64,000 bases of DNA from GCA-2737725 sp033763995 (GCA_033763995.1 JANRJL010000008.1:1-64000); one strand, 5' to 3'. Shown: positions 53,627-61,896, counted from the first letter of the stretch. Notes: generated by a model not told the origin, from the sequence alone. Numbers and translations are program-made.

Positions 53627-55493
53627 GCGCATGCCCATGCTTCCGCTGATGAGCGTGGTGACGGGGGCGCTGCTGCTTTCGCCCGTGGTCTTGGCGCAGT
53701 CCGTGCCGCCGCGCGCCGCGCCGCAGCCCTTGATGCCACCCTCCTCGGCGGCCGACGCAGTACCGAGCACGCCCAGCGCCTCGGGCATCAGCAAGGGCGC
53801 GCTGGAGGAACTCGGCGCCGACCGCATCGGCTTGCTCGATGAATCTTCCGGCGCTTTGCCCGACACCATGTGGGACGGCAGCGACCCCATTTTCGTGCGC
53901 GCTATTTTGCCCCGCCTGCCGCGCAAGATGAATTCGCTCGCCATGCGCCGGCTGGCCCACAACATGCTGTTGCCGCAATCCCGTCAGCCCCAGGCGGCGA
54001 GCGATCCCTTCGCGGTCGAAGCGGCGGAGGGCGCGCCGGGCGAAAGTGTTGCTCCGGCCGAAACGGCGGCGTGGCTGCTGGAAGCCCGCGTCACCGCGCT
54101 CGCGGCCATGGGCGATTGGCAAAACGTCGCCGCGCTGTTGGAACTCGTGCCCATGGACCGCATGACCGGCCCGCTGGAGAAACTCAAGGTCGATGCCATG
54201 CTGGCCACGGACAAAACCGACGCCGCCTGCACCGAAGCCCAGGCCGCGCTGGCGCGCACCGCCGACGATCACTGGCAAAAGCTGCAGGTGTTCTGTCAAT
54301 TCAACGCCAACCAAACCAGCGCGGCACAGTTGGGCCTGTCGTTGTTGCGCGAACAGGGCGTGGAGGCCCCGGCGTTTTTCTGGGCGGCCGATTTGATTCA
54401 GGGCAACCGACCGCTCACGCCCAATGGGCTGCAGCGCCTCACGCCGCTGGAGTTGGCCATGCTGCGCAAGGCGGGCCGGACTTTCCCCGACGCCGTGGTG
54501 CGCGACGGCGACCCCACCCTGCTGCGCGTCCTGGCGCAGATGCCGGTGCCCGCCGTCGAGGACGAGAAACTCAACGACACCGAGAAGAAAGACCGCGCGC
54601 GGTTGATGCAGGAAGCCCGCATCGTCGTGGCCGAGCGCGCGGTCGCCGCCGGGGCGCTCGATCCGGAAGACTTGCGCGCGCTCTATCTCGCGCTCGATCT
54701 GTCGCAGGATGCCCAGCCGCCGCAACTGGCCCAGGCCACCGCCGACAGCGTGCGGGCCCGCGCGCATATGTACCAGTTGGCCAAGGCGCAGACCGTGCCC
54801 GCCGCCCAAGCCGAAGTGATCGCGCGCGCGGTGGAACTGACCCGCGCCGACCGCGGCGAGAAGGGACCCGACCTGGTCGTGGTGGGCCGCGTCTATGCGC
54901 CGCTGCTGACCGAGTTCACCCCGGCGCCTGATCTCATTTGGTTCTCGGGCCATGCCGCGCGCGCGCTGCTGGCCGCGGGCGTGCCCGATAAAGCCGCCGC
55001 GTGGTTCGACTTGGCGCGGCAGATGGCGCGCACCAGCATCGAGGCGGCGGAAATCGCCGACGGCCTGTGGGCCTTGGAACATTTGGGTGGAATCGGTGCG
55101 TCGAGCGGCGTGACACCGCAAGCGATCCGCAGTTGGCAAGCCACCGTGCCGGGGCCGGTCGCCATCGCCTCGCGTGAACGCCTGTTGAACCTGCTCGCGG
55201 CCTTGGGCGATGCCGTCCCGGCGGCGGAATGGCTGCCGGTGATCTCGGCGCCCACCAAGCCCATCGATGCCGTCCACCCGCCCGTGCATGTCTGGCAAGG
55301 CCTGGCGCTCGCCGCGCGCGATGCGCGCCTGGGCGACGCCGTGGCCTTGGCGCTGGTGGCCTTGGGCGAGGAGGGACCGCATCGGTCCTCGCCGCTCACG
55401 CTCCATCGCGTCATCGAAAGCCTCATGGTGGCCGGTCGCGACAAAGAGGCGCGCGCCTTGGCCCTCGAGGCCGCCTTGGTGCAAGGGCTGTAA
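53610..55493 (+). CDS. Exported alpha-helical protein, unknown function
   Basis: A 627-residue protein with a signal peptide (MSARNKRMPMLPLMSVVTGA, then LLLSPVVLAQS; cut after LAQ likely). The mature part is almost wholly alpha-helical and rich in Ala, with TPR/solenoid-like repeats (for example TAAWLLEARVTALAAMGDWQ). It overlaps the small membrane protein gene by 17 bp and ends 6 bp before xerD. Position suggests an envelope-related partner of the small protein; no domain is recognised. Met-8 is an alternative start. Confidence 0.8.
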   Translation: MSARNKRMPMLPLMSVVTGALLLSPVVLAQSVPPRAAPQPLMPPSSAADAVPSTPSASGISKGALEELGADRIGLLDESSGALPDTMWDGSDPIFVRAILPRLPRKMNSLAMRRLAHNMLLPQSRQPQAASDPFAVEAAEGAPGESVAPAETAAWLLEARVTALAAMGDWQNVAALLELVPMDRMTGPLEKLKVDAMLATDKTDAACTEAQAALARTADDHWQKLQVFCQFNANQTSAAQLGLSLLREQGVEAPAFFWAADLIQGNRPLTPNGLQRLTPLELAMLRKAGRTFPDAVVRDGDPTLLRVLAQMPVPAVEDEKLNDTEKKDRARLMQEARIVVAERAVAAGALDPEDLRALYLALDLSQDAQPPQLAQATADSVRARAHMYQLAKAQTVPAAQAEVIARAVELTRADRGEKGPDLVVVGRVYAPLLTEFTPAPDLIWFSGHAARALLAAGVPDKAAAWFDLARQMARTSIEAAEIADGLWALEHLGGIGASSGVTPQAIRSWQATVPGPVAIASRERLLNLLAALGDAVPAAEWLPVISAPTKPIDAVHPPVHVWQGLALAARDARLGDAVALALVALGEEGPHRSSPLTLHRVIESLMVAGRDKEARALALEAALVQGL

Positions 55494-55499
55494 TCGTCC

Positions 55500-56456
55500 G
55501 TGCCGCGTTCCGCCCGCGCGCCGAAGCGTTCCGCAAATCAGGTTTTGTCAGATCCACGCCTGGATGCATTTCTCGAGATGATGGCGGTCGAGCGCGGCGC
55601 GTCGGCGCACACCATTTCGGCCTACCGCGACGACCTGATCCAACTAAGTGCGTTCCTGGCGAAACGCCGTCGCGCGCTCGCCAGCGCGCGCACCGATGAT
55701 CTGCGCGCCTATGCGGGCGCGATGCACAAGGCGGAGTTATCGGATCGCTCGGCGGCGCGTCATCTCTCCAGCATTCGTCAGTTCTATCGCTTTCTCTACG
55801 CCGAGGGTGCCCGCACCGACGATCCCTCGGCCGATCTCGACCGTCCGCGCCTGCCGCGCGCGTTGCCCAAGGACCTGGACGAAAGCGATGTGGCCCGGCT
55901 GCTGAAGGCCGCAGCCAAAATGAAGGGGCCCGAGGGCGCGCGCGCGCTGGTGATGCTGGAAATTCTCTATGCCACGGGCTTGCGCGTGTCCGAGCTGGTG
56001 GCCCTGCCGCTGGCCGCCGCGCGCCGGCCCGCCGTGTTGATCGTGCGCGGCAAGGGCGCCAAGGAACGCATGGTGCCCGTGGGCGAGGCGGCGCAGGACG
56101 CGCTCAAGGCTTATCTCGACGCGCGCGCACGCTTCCTGCCCCGGAAACACAAGACCGCGGCCAAGTGGTTGTTCCCTTCGCGCGGACGGCAAGGTCACGT
56201 CACCCGCGACGGTTTCGCCAAGATGCTGAAAGAGATCGCCGTGGCGGCGGGCGTTTCACCCAGTCGCGTGTCGCCCCACGTGCTGCGCCATTCCTTCGCC
56301 ACGCATCTGCTCGCCCACGGCGCGGACTTGCGCACGCTGCAGCAGCTTCTCGGCCACAGCGACATCTCGACCACGCAGATTTACACCCACGTGCTCGACG
56401 AACGCTTGAAGAAGCTTGTGCAGCAGCATCACCCACTGGCGGGGCTGAAACTTTAG
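55500..56456 (+). CDS. xerD: Tyrosine site-specific recombinase XerD
   Basis: A 318-residue recombinase starting with GTG. The N-terminal SAM-like core-binding domain is at ~18-105 and the catalytic domain at ~125-310. All catalytic residues are present: Arg162 (ATGLRVSEL), Lys186, His260 and Arg263 (HVLRHSFATHLL), His286 (LGHSDISTTQ) and Tyr295 (IYTHV). With XerC it resolves chromosome dimers at dif. It overlaps gluQRS by 4 bp in convergent orientation. Confidence 0.93.
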   Translation: MPRSARAPKRSANQVLSDPRLDAFLEMMAVERGASAHTISAYRDDLIQLSAFLAKRRRALASARTDDLRAYAGAMHKAELSDRSAARHLSSIRQFYRFLYAEGARTDDPSADLDRPRLPRALPKDLDESDVARLLKAAAKMKGPEGARALVMLEILYATGLRVSELVALPLAAARRPAVLIVRGKGAKERMVPVGEAAQDALKAYLDARARFLPRKHKTAAKWLFPSRGRQGHVTRDGFAKMLKEIAVAAGVSPSRVSPHVLRHSFATHLLAHGADLRTLQQLLGHSDISTTQIYTHVLDERLKKLVQQHHPLAGLKL

Positions 56457-57292
56457 AGTGGCCCAATCATCGCTTTGACATCGTCGGGTGTTTTTCCCGC
56501 CGCGCGAAGGCTGCGCAGTGTCGGTGCCTGATCCCGCTTGGAGAATTTCTTGCCGTCGGGGCCCAGCAGCAACGCGTGGTGATGATAGTCGGGCGTGGGC
56601 AGACCCAGCAGGGCCTGCAACAGCCGATGCACATGGGTGGCGCTGAACAAATCCTCGCCGCGCGTGACGAGGGTGACGCCTTGCACTGCATCGTCCCATG
56701 TGCAGGCGATATGATAGCTGGTGGGCACGTCTTTGCGCGCGATCACGACATCGCCGAAAAGCTGAGGCGTTGCGTGTTGCTCGCCCTTGGCGCGGTCATG
56801 CCATTTCAACGGCCCGGTTTCGCTGATGGCCGCGTCCATGCGCAGACGCAGCGCGTAGCCGTCACCGGCGTCGATGCGTCCGCGCGCTTGGACGTGAGAC
56901 AGGTTGCGGCAGGTGCCCGGGTATAGTGGGCCATCGGGGCCATGGGGCGCATTAACGGCGCTCGCGATTTCGCGCTGAATCTCGGCGCGGGTGCAGAAGC
57001 AGGGATAAACCAAATCGCGCTCGCGAAGTTTTTCCACGGCGGCTGCGTATTCGGCGAAATACTCCGACTGGCGGCGCACCGGCTGTTCCCAGGTGAGCCC
57101 CAGCCAGGCCAGGTCCTCGAAGATCGCCGCCTCGAATTCAGACCGGCAGCGGCCCCGGTCGATGTCCTCGATGCGCACCAAAAAGCGCCCGTCGCGCGCG
57201 GCCTCGGCGGCAAACCACGCGGCGCGCGCGTGACCCAGGTGCAAATACCCGGTGGGGCTTGGGGCAAGGCGGCTGACGGTTGTTGTAGTCAT
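56453..57292 (-). CDS. gluQRS: Glutamyl-Q tRNA(Asp) synthetase
   Basis: A 279-residue truncated glutamyl-tRNA synthetase paralogue that attaches glutamate to queuosine 34 of tRNA-Asp. It has LAPSPTGYLHLGHARAAW (HIGH-like), a zinc-site cysteine pair in PCFCTRAEIQ with GTCRNL further on, and KFSKRDQAPTLR in place of KMSKS. It lacks the anticodon-binding domain, as expected. The start at 57292 gives a normal N-terminus. Confidence 0.94.
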   Translation of the reverse strand: MTTTTVSRLAPSPTGYLHLGHARAAWFAAEAARDGRFLVRIEDIDRGRCRSEFEAAIFEDLAWLGLTWEQPVRRQSEYFAEYAAAVEKLRERDLVYPCFCTRAEIQREIASAVNAPHGPDGPLYPGTCRNLSHVQARGRIDAGDGYALRLRMDAAISETGPLKWHDRAKGEQHATPQLFGDVVIARKDVPTSYHIACTWDDAVQGVTLVTRGEDLFSATHVHRLLQALLGLPTPDYHHHALLLGPDGKKFSKRDQAPTLRSLRAAGKTPDDVKAMIGPL

Positions 57293-57395
57293 GCGGCTGT
57301 CATCATCGAAAGCCAACGGCTGGGGCCAAGGGTCCGCGCAGCGTACCAGAATTTGTATTCTTCGCGAAAATCAGTACACTAGCGACGTCGTTTGC

Positions 57396-57992
57396 ATGGC
57401 TGCGATTCTGTGGGAGTGCAAGATCGCCGTGGGAGTGACGCCCGAAGCTTGTCCGGCTCTCGTCTTGAACGCGGACTTCCGTCCGCTGAGCTATTTTCCA
57501 TTGTCTGTGTGGTCCTGGCAGGAGGCCGTGAAAGCGGTGTTCCTGGGCCGGGTCAACGTGGTGTCCGAATACGAGCGCGCGGTCCACTCGCCGCGCTGGG
57601 AAATGAAACTGCCCAGCGTCATTTCGCTGAAAAAATACGCGCCCATGGAGCGCTCGCCCGCCTTCACGCGGTTCAACGTGTTCCTGCGCGACCGCTTCAT
57701 GTGCCAGTACTGCGGCACGCCGCACCCGACCAACGACCTGACGTTCGATCACTTGGTGCCGCGTTCGCGCGGCGGGCGCACCACCTGGCAGAACGTCGTC
57801 ACCGCCTGCGCCGATTGCAACCTGATGAAGGGCAACCGGATGCCGCAGGACTCCGGCATGTTCCCGCGCCAGCGACCGTATCGGCCCAGCTCGTTCCAAC
57901 TGCAGGATATCGGGCGCGCCTTCCCGCCCAACTACCTGCACCAGAGTTGGCGCGACTATCTCTACTGGGACACGGAACTGGAGCCGGGGTGA
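57396..57992 (+). CDS. HNH endonuclease
   Basis: A 198-residue protein. FMCQYCGTPHPTNDLTFDHL, VPRSRGGRTTWQNVVTACAD and CNLMKGNRMP give a complete HNH site with two C-x2-C zinc pairs (His in DH, central Asn in WQN). An N-terminal ~95-residue region (ALVLNADFRPLSYFPLSVWS) is shared by a widespread conserved bacterial HNH family not tied to mobile elements. The TGA stop overlaps a palindromic element. Confidence 0.9.
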   Translation: MAAILWECKIAVGVTPEACPALVLNADFRPLSYFPLSVWSWQEAVKAVFLGRVNVVSEYERAVHSPRWEMKLPSVISLKKYAPMERSPAFTRFNVFLRDRFMCQYCGTPHPTNDLTFDHLVPRSRGGRTTWQNVVTACADCNLMKGNRMPQDSGMFPRQRPYRPSSFQLQDIGRAFPPNYLHQSWRDYLYWDTELEPG

Positions 57993-58085
57993 GCATTTTC
58001 CCGACAAGTGCCCGGCGGCGGAGCCGCCAGATTCTTTGATGAGGGCGCTTCGCGCCCGGGCGGTTGGCGTGGAAAATGCGACCAA
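57991..58085 (+). repeat. Palindromic intergenic element, family 1, copy with hairpin insert
   Basis: Stem arms GCATTTTCC (57993-58001) and GGAAAATGC (58071-58079). Positions 57991-58010 and 58061-58085 are identical to the copy at 14012-14061 (reverse strand). Instead of 5 bases, 50 bases lie between (58011-58060), holding two perfect hairpins: GGCGGC-GGA-GCCGCC (58014-58028) and GGGCGC-TTC-GCGCCC (58043-58057). It lies between convergent HNH and coq7 genes. Confidence 0.88.
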
Positions 58086-58109
58086 CCAAGAATCAATTCG
58101 CAAATGCTC

Positions 58110-58670
58110 TTATATTCTCTTCGACAGCCAAATCGCCAGCCGCGTTCCGGCTTTGATGGCGCCTGTTAGCACCGGATAGGCCGGCGCTTTCTCGGCGCCC
58201 TCGCGCAGGCTCACGTCGCGGTGATGCATCTCGTCGCGGCGGAAGGACTCGATGGTGGTGCGCAGCTCCGTCTCGTCGTCGCCCAAGCTCGCGGCCTGTT
58301 CGGCGTAATGCTCGCCGATGACGTCTTCCACCGCCACCGTGCAGGCCATGGCGGCTTCGCGCCCCATCAGCGCCGTGGCCGCGCCCAGCGCGAAGCCCGC
58401 CACGTTCCACAAGGGCTCCAGCGCCGTGGGGCGCACGCCGCGCTCGGCGATGAGTGTGTTGAAACGATCCAGATGTTGTTGTTCCTGCGCCAGCATGTCT
58501 TTCAAAATCGGCGCGGCGTCGCTGTCGCCCAGCACGGCCAGTTGGCCCTCGTAGATGCGCTTGGCGCCAAACTCGCCCGCCTGATTGACGCGAATCATCT
58601 GCGCCAGCAATTCCTCGCGGCTGGGATCGCCGGGGAGACGATCATGTGCGGTCTTGGTCTTGGTGCTCAC
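58110..58670 (-). CDS. coq7: Demethoxyubiquinone hydroxylase (Coq7 family)
   Basis: A 186-residue di-iron monooxygenase that hydroxylates demethoxyubiquinone in the late ubiquinone pathway. Two ferritin-like half-sites are visible: RVNQAGEFGAKRIYEGQLAV then MLAQEQQHLDRFN (E...ExxH), and VAVEDVIGEHYAEQ then RRDEMHHRD (E...ExxH). The GTG start at 58670 overlaps the dsbB stop (GTGA). Confidence 0.93.
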   Translation of the reverse strand: MSTKTKTAHDRLPGDPSREELLAQMIRVNQAGEFGAKRIYEGQLAVLGDSDAAPILKDMLAQEQQHLDRFNTLIAERGVRPTALEPLWNVAGFALGAATALMGREAAMACTVAVEDVIGEHYAEQAASLGDDETELRTTIESFRRDEMHHRDVSLREGAEKAPAYPVLTGAIKAGTRLAIWLSKRI

Positions 58671-59170
58671 GGCTTCGCGCTCCACCAATCTTTTCTGGCG
58701 ACCGCCCAGGCGTAAAACGCCGCCAGCAAGGCGCAGGCGATGACATTGTAGCCGGCCATGGAAATGCCGATGAAACGAAACGCGGCCTCCTCGCAGCCCG
58801 TCCGCCCGGCCTGGTTGACGGCGGCCAACAAGTCATCCGGCGAAAAGTCTTGCGCCTGGCCGATGCATTCGGCCGGGCCCAGCCACCATTTTTCTTCCAC
58901 GCCCACGTGATAGAAGGCGATCCCGGCATTGAGCGCGAACAGCACCGCACACAGCCCCACGATCAATCTCCGTGAGGGCGCATCCACGGCGGGCATGAGC
59001 GCCAACAGCGCCAGCACCAAAGCCGCGCCGTAAGGTGCCCGCTGGTAGTAACACAACAGGCAGGGCCACAGGTCGAAGCCGTACTGCGAAACCAACGCCA
59101 ACCCCAGCGCGCCGGCGGAGGCGACGGCGATGCTGAGGACGACGGCGGTATCGGTACGTAGGGCGGTCAT
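58667..59170 (-). CDS. dsbB: Disulfide bond formation protein B
   Basis: A 167-residue, four-span inner-membrane protein that re-oxidises DsbA and passes electrons to quinone. The first redox pair is in LWPCLLCYYQRAPYG and the second cysteines lie in GPAECIGQAQ and RTGCEEAAF. Coupling to coq7, a quinone biosynthesis gene, is of functional interest. It follows the DedA gene by 10 bp. Confidence 0.92.
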   Translation of the reverse strand: MTALRTDTAVVLSIAVASAGALGLALVSQYGFDLWPCLLCYYQRAPYGAALVLALLALMPAVDAPSRRLIVGLCAVLFALNAGIAFYHVGVEEKWWLGPAECIGQAQDFSPDDLLAAVNQAGRTGCEEAAFRFIGISMAGYNVIACALLAAFYAWAVARKDWWSAKP

Positions 59171-59180
59171 GACCGTGCTA

Positions 59181-59798
59181 TTATGCCAGCCATTTGATCA
59201 GAAGGAAGCTGCCGATCAGCAGTGCGAAGAACGCGACCGTGAGCAGGTTGAGGTATTTCTCGATGTAGAGCCGCATCGGCGGGCCGAATTTCCACAGCAG
59301 GGCCGCCACCAACAGAAACCGCGCGAAGCGCGACACGGTCGAGGCGACGCCAAAGGTGAACAGGTTGAGATCCGCCGCGCCGCTGGCGATGGTGATGACC
59401 TTGTAGGGAAAGGGTGTGAACCCCGCGCCCGCCACGATCCAGAATCCCCATTCCGCGTAGAGCCCCTTGAACGATTCGAACTGCTGCTCGTAGCCGTAAA
59501 AGCCTATGATGTCGCGGCCCAGCGCCTCGTAGAGAAAATACCCGATGCCGTAACCGGCAAACCCGCCCGCGACGCTGGCGATGCCCGCCACCATGGCGAT
59601 GCGCCAGGCGCGTTCGGGCGTGGCCAGGACCATGGCGATGATCAGCACGTCGGGTGGAATGGGAAAAATCGAGCTCTCGATGAACGAGATCACGGCCAAG
59701 GCCGTCATGGCGTGGGGGTGGCCGGCCAGCGACATGGTCCAGTTGTAAAGGGATCGAATCACGGTGAGGTCCGTCAAAGCTTGCGGGCGGGGCAGCAC
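59181..59798 (-). CDS. DedA/VTT-family membrane protein (YqaA-like)
   Basis: A 205-residue protein with four to five membrane segments. SFIESSIFPIPPDVLIIAMV is the VTT/SNARE-associated signature with re-entrant acid and proline residues, and GAGFTPFPYKVITIASGAAD is the second loop. Members are phospholipid scramblases or flippases such as those for undecaprenyl phosphate. It is the first gene of the dedA-dsbB-coq7 operon. Confidence 0.9.
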   Translation of the reverse strand: MLPRPQALTDLTVIRSLYNWTMSLAGHPHAMTALAVISFIESSIFPIPPDVLIIAMVLATPERAWRIAMVAGIASVAGGFAGYGIGYFLYEALGRDIIGFYGYEQQFESFKGLYAEWGFWIVAGAGFTPFPYKVITIASGAADLNLFTFGVASTVSRFARFLLVAALLWKFGPPMRLYIEKYLNLLTVAFFALLIGSFLLIKWLA

Positions 59799-59866
59799 TT
59801 AACAGGCCGCGCCCGGGAAGCCAATGGGCGGGCTTAGAGGCTCCGGCCGGCCGCTTACCATCCGCT

Positions 59867-59896
59867 TTGACAGAGCCCCCCTCGGTCGTTTATGTC
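59867..59896 (+). promoter_or_regulatory. tRNA-Leu promoter
   Basis: TTGACA (59867-59872) lies 18 bp upstream of TATGTC (59891-59896), about 12 bp before the mature tRNA 5' end. Position and the consensus -35 box fit. Confidence 0.55.
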
Positions 59897-59907
59897 CCTG
59901 CCTCTTC

Positions 59908-59993
59908 GCGGGTATGGCGGAACTGGTAGACGCGCCAGACTCAAAATCTGGTGTCCCTAGGACGTGGGGGTTCGATTCCCTCTACCCGCACCA
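59908..59993 (+). tRNA. tRNA-Leu (anticodon CAA)
   Basis: Acceptor arms GCGGGTA (59908-59914) and TACCCGC (59983-59989) pair perfectly, and the CCA end is encoded (59991-59993). The anticodon arm is CCAGA-CTCAAAA-TCTGG with anticodon CAA. A long variable arm and the TTCGATT T-loop are present, as in class II leucine tRNAs. Confidence 0.97.
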
Positions 59994-60056
59994 TTTCTCA
60001 TCAAATCGCCGCAATTGCGCGGTGACATCGGTGCCTCATTGATCTCGGAGTTCAGG

Positions 60057-60437
60057 ATGCGTTGCATCGTCTTGTCCTTAGTGGCTCTGGCGGTCGCCGG
60101 CCCGGCGCTGGCGTCGGAGTGCGTCCAGGTGACGTTGCGCGATTCCAACGGCGTCACCGTGAAAACCGACGCGCCCTTGGTGGGCTTGGCGCTGCCCGGC
60201 GCGGCTCCGTTGGTCAACATGACGGTGCCGGCCGGCGTGGCGGTCGAGAGCGGGGTGACCGCGCCTTGCCCGCCCGACCTCATCGAAGCCGTCCGCGGCG
60301 TCTTCAATGAGCACTGCACGTCGGCCAAGGGCCGCGAGGCGGCGGAGAAGCTCACCGACAACGCCGCCGCCGCGAAGGATTTGGTGAAGCAACGGTGTCA
60401 GGCGATGTACAGGGTCCTGAACACGGTTACGCCCTGA
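60057..60437 (+). CDS. Small exported protein, unknown function
   Basis: A 126-residue protein with a signal peptide MRCIVLSLVALAVAGPALAS (cut after ALA-S) and four cysteines in the mature part (ECVQV, APCPP, EHCTS, QRCQA), suggesting periplasmic disulfides. The start at 60057 follows CGGAG; the frame further upstream overlaps the tRNA. No domain is recognised. Confidence 0.7.
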   Translation: MRCIVLSLVALAVAGPALASECVQVTLRDSNGVTVKTDAPLVGLALPGAAPLVNMTVPAGVAVESGVTAPCPPDLIEAVRGVFNEHCTSAKGREAAEKLTDNAAAAKDLVKQRCQAMYRVLNTVTP

Positions 60438-60495
60438 AGGCAATCAAGCTCCGAACGCTATGAAGCTCTGAACGCAACGCGGCGTTGATCGCGTC

Positions 60496-61878
60496 TCAGC
60501 GCGGAAAAGTCGCTTCCTCGGCCAACAACCGCAGGCCTTCGGTCATCGCCGAGGTCAGCGCGGCCAAGTCGCCCACGGTATGCGCCGTCGAGAAGAAACA
60601 GCGCATCGAGGCGTGAACCAAAATATTCCTGTCGAAGAGGCGGCGATAAAAGCTCTGCTCGCGTTCGCCGAGGTGCGGTGCCGGCGTGCCGTGCGCCGCG
60701 CGCGCGCCGAAGTCGATCCGAAACATCGATCCCGCCACGCGCATGCGGGCATGCAAGCCGAGCGCCTTGGCTTCGGAATTGAAGTTCACCGCCAGCGTCG
60801 CCGCCGCGCCGTTGAGCTGGGTATAGACCGTGTCGCGGTGGTCCGACAGCACCCGCAAGAACGCCAGCGCCGCGGCGACGCTCAGGGGATTTCCCGCATG
60901 AACGCTGCCGCTGAACACGGCCTTCTCGGCCGGGGCGCCCGCGAACACATCCATGATCTCGCGCCGCCCGGCGATGGCGGCCAGCGGCAGCCCGCCGCCC
61001 AAGGCGCCGCCGTAGATCGTGAGATCGGGGGCGAGATCGAACGCCTCCTGCGCCCCACCGAAGCGCAAGCGGAAGCCGGTCAAGGTTTCGTCCAGGATGA
61101 AAACCACGCCCGCCTCGCGGCAGGTGGCTTGCAACGCCCGCAGCCAAGGGCCGTGCCCGGTCGACAGGGCGTTGTCGGGGCAAGGTTCGACCATGACGGC
61201 CGCCAGCTCGCGGCGGTGGCGCTGGATCAGGTCCAGCGCCGCGTCCGCGCCGAACGGCAAGACGCCCACGCCGGCCTTGAGTTCCGCCGGCACGCCCGCG
61301 CCCAGATGGGCATCGGCGGTCGGCAAGGCGTCGTTGGCGGGAATCTCCAGCCAGGCGCGCCGCGTCATCAGCGCGGCATCGTGCAGTCCGTGGTGAGCGC
61401 CCGCGAACAGGGCGACGCGCGGCCGGCCGGTGAACGCGCGCGCGGCGCGCAGGGCCAGCATCGTCGCATCGCTCGAGGTGTCGCACAGCGTCACTTTTTC
61501 GTTGGTGGCGCCCACCGCCGAAATCAAGTCGACCAATTCGTCGCGCGCGGCATGGTGAAATCCGTGCTGCCAGCCGCGCTCGAGCTGCGCGGCGAGCGCG
61601 TCCTTGATGGCCGCGGCTCCGTGACCCAGCAGCAGCGCGCCATGACCCATGTTGAGATCGATGAAGGAGCGGCCCGTGGCATCGATGATGCGCGCGCCGT
61701 GAGCCTGCGCCACCGAGAACGGCGCCACGTCGGCGGCCAACTCCTTGGCGGCCACCAGGGCCGGCGGCGGGGAAGGCGCGGTTGCTGCCGTGCGCTCCGG
61801 CACAACGGCCTCCGCGCGGGCTGTGGCGTTGCGCGGCAACAGGGCGGCGGTGTCTGGCATGCGGCGGGGACCCGGCAT
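60496..61878 (-). CDS. Class III aminotransferase (GSA-aminomutase-like) homologue lacking the PLP lysine
   Basis: A 460-residue protein with the fold of glutamate-1-semialdehyde aminomutase: DATGRSFIDLNMGHGALLLG near 66-85, FILDETLTGFRLRF with PLP Asp263, and SVHAGNPLSVAAALAF at 325-340. Where the family has the Schiff-base lysine (GK-x-x-GGG), this protein reads YGGALGGGLPLAAIAG, with Gly291 (codon GGC, 61006-61008). The phosphate-binding SGTEA motif is also altered to TSSDA. It is therefore unlikely to be a normal aminomutase. It lies divergent from the luxI-type gene. ATG at 61860 is an alternative start. Confidence 0.85.
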   Translation of the reverse strand: MPGPRRMPDTAALLPRNATARAEAVVPERTAATAPSPPPALVAAKELAADVAPFSVAQAHGARIIDATGRSFIDLNMGHGALLLGHGAAAIKDALAAQLERGWQHGFHHAARDELVDLISAVGATNEKVTLCDTSSDATMLALRAARAFTGRPRVALFAGAHHGLHDAALMTRRAWLEIPANDALPTADAHLGAGVPAELKAGVGVLPFGADAALDLIQRHRRELAAVMVEPCPDNALSTGHGPWLRALQATCREAGVVFILDETLTGFRLRFGGAQEAFDLAPDLTIYGGALGGGLPLAAIAGRREIMDVFAGAPAEKAVFSGSVHAGNPLSVAAALAFLRVLSDHRDTVYTQLNGAAATLAVNFNSEAKALGLHARMRVAGSMFRIDFGARAAHGTPAPHLGEREQSFYRRLFDRNILVHASMRCFFSTAHTVGDLAALTSAMTEGLRLLAEEATFPR

Positions 61879-61896
61879 CGCGCGAAGCCCGGGCCG

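Noticed and set aside
53601..55484. 627-codon reverse frame opposite the exported helical protein
   Set aside because: The forward frame has a signal peptide, coupling to an upstream gene and normal composition; the reverse one is rich in Gln, His, Arg and Gly without any domain.
55500..56456. Integrase of a genomic island next to tRNA-Leu
   Set aside because: The protein has the length and context of housekeeping XerD and is over 3 kb from the tRNA, with no island or att repeat seen.
14012..58094. CRISPR array
   Set aside because: The repeats are palindromic, dispersed over tens of kilobases and not regularly spaced; no cas genes are present.
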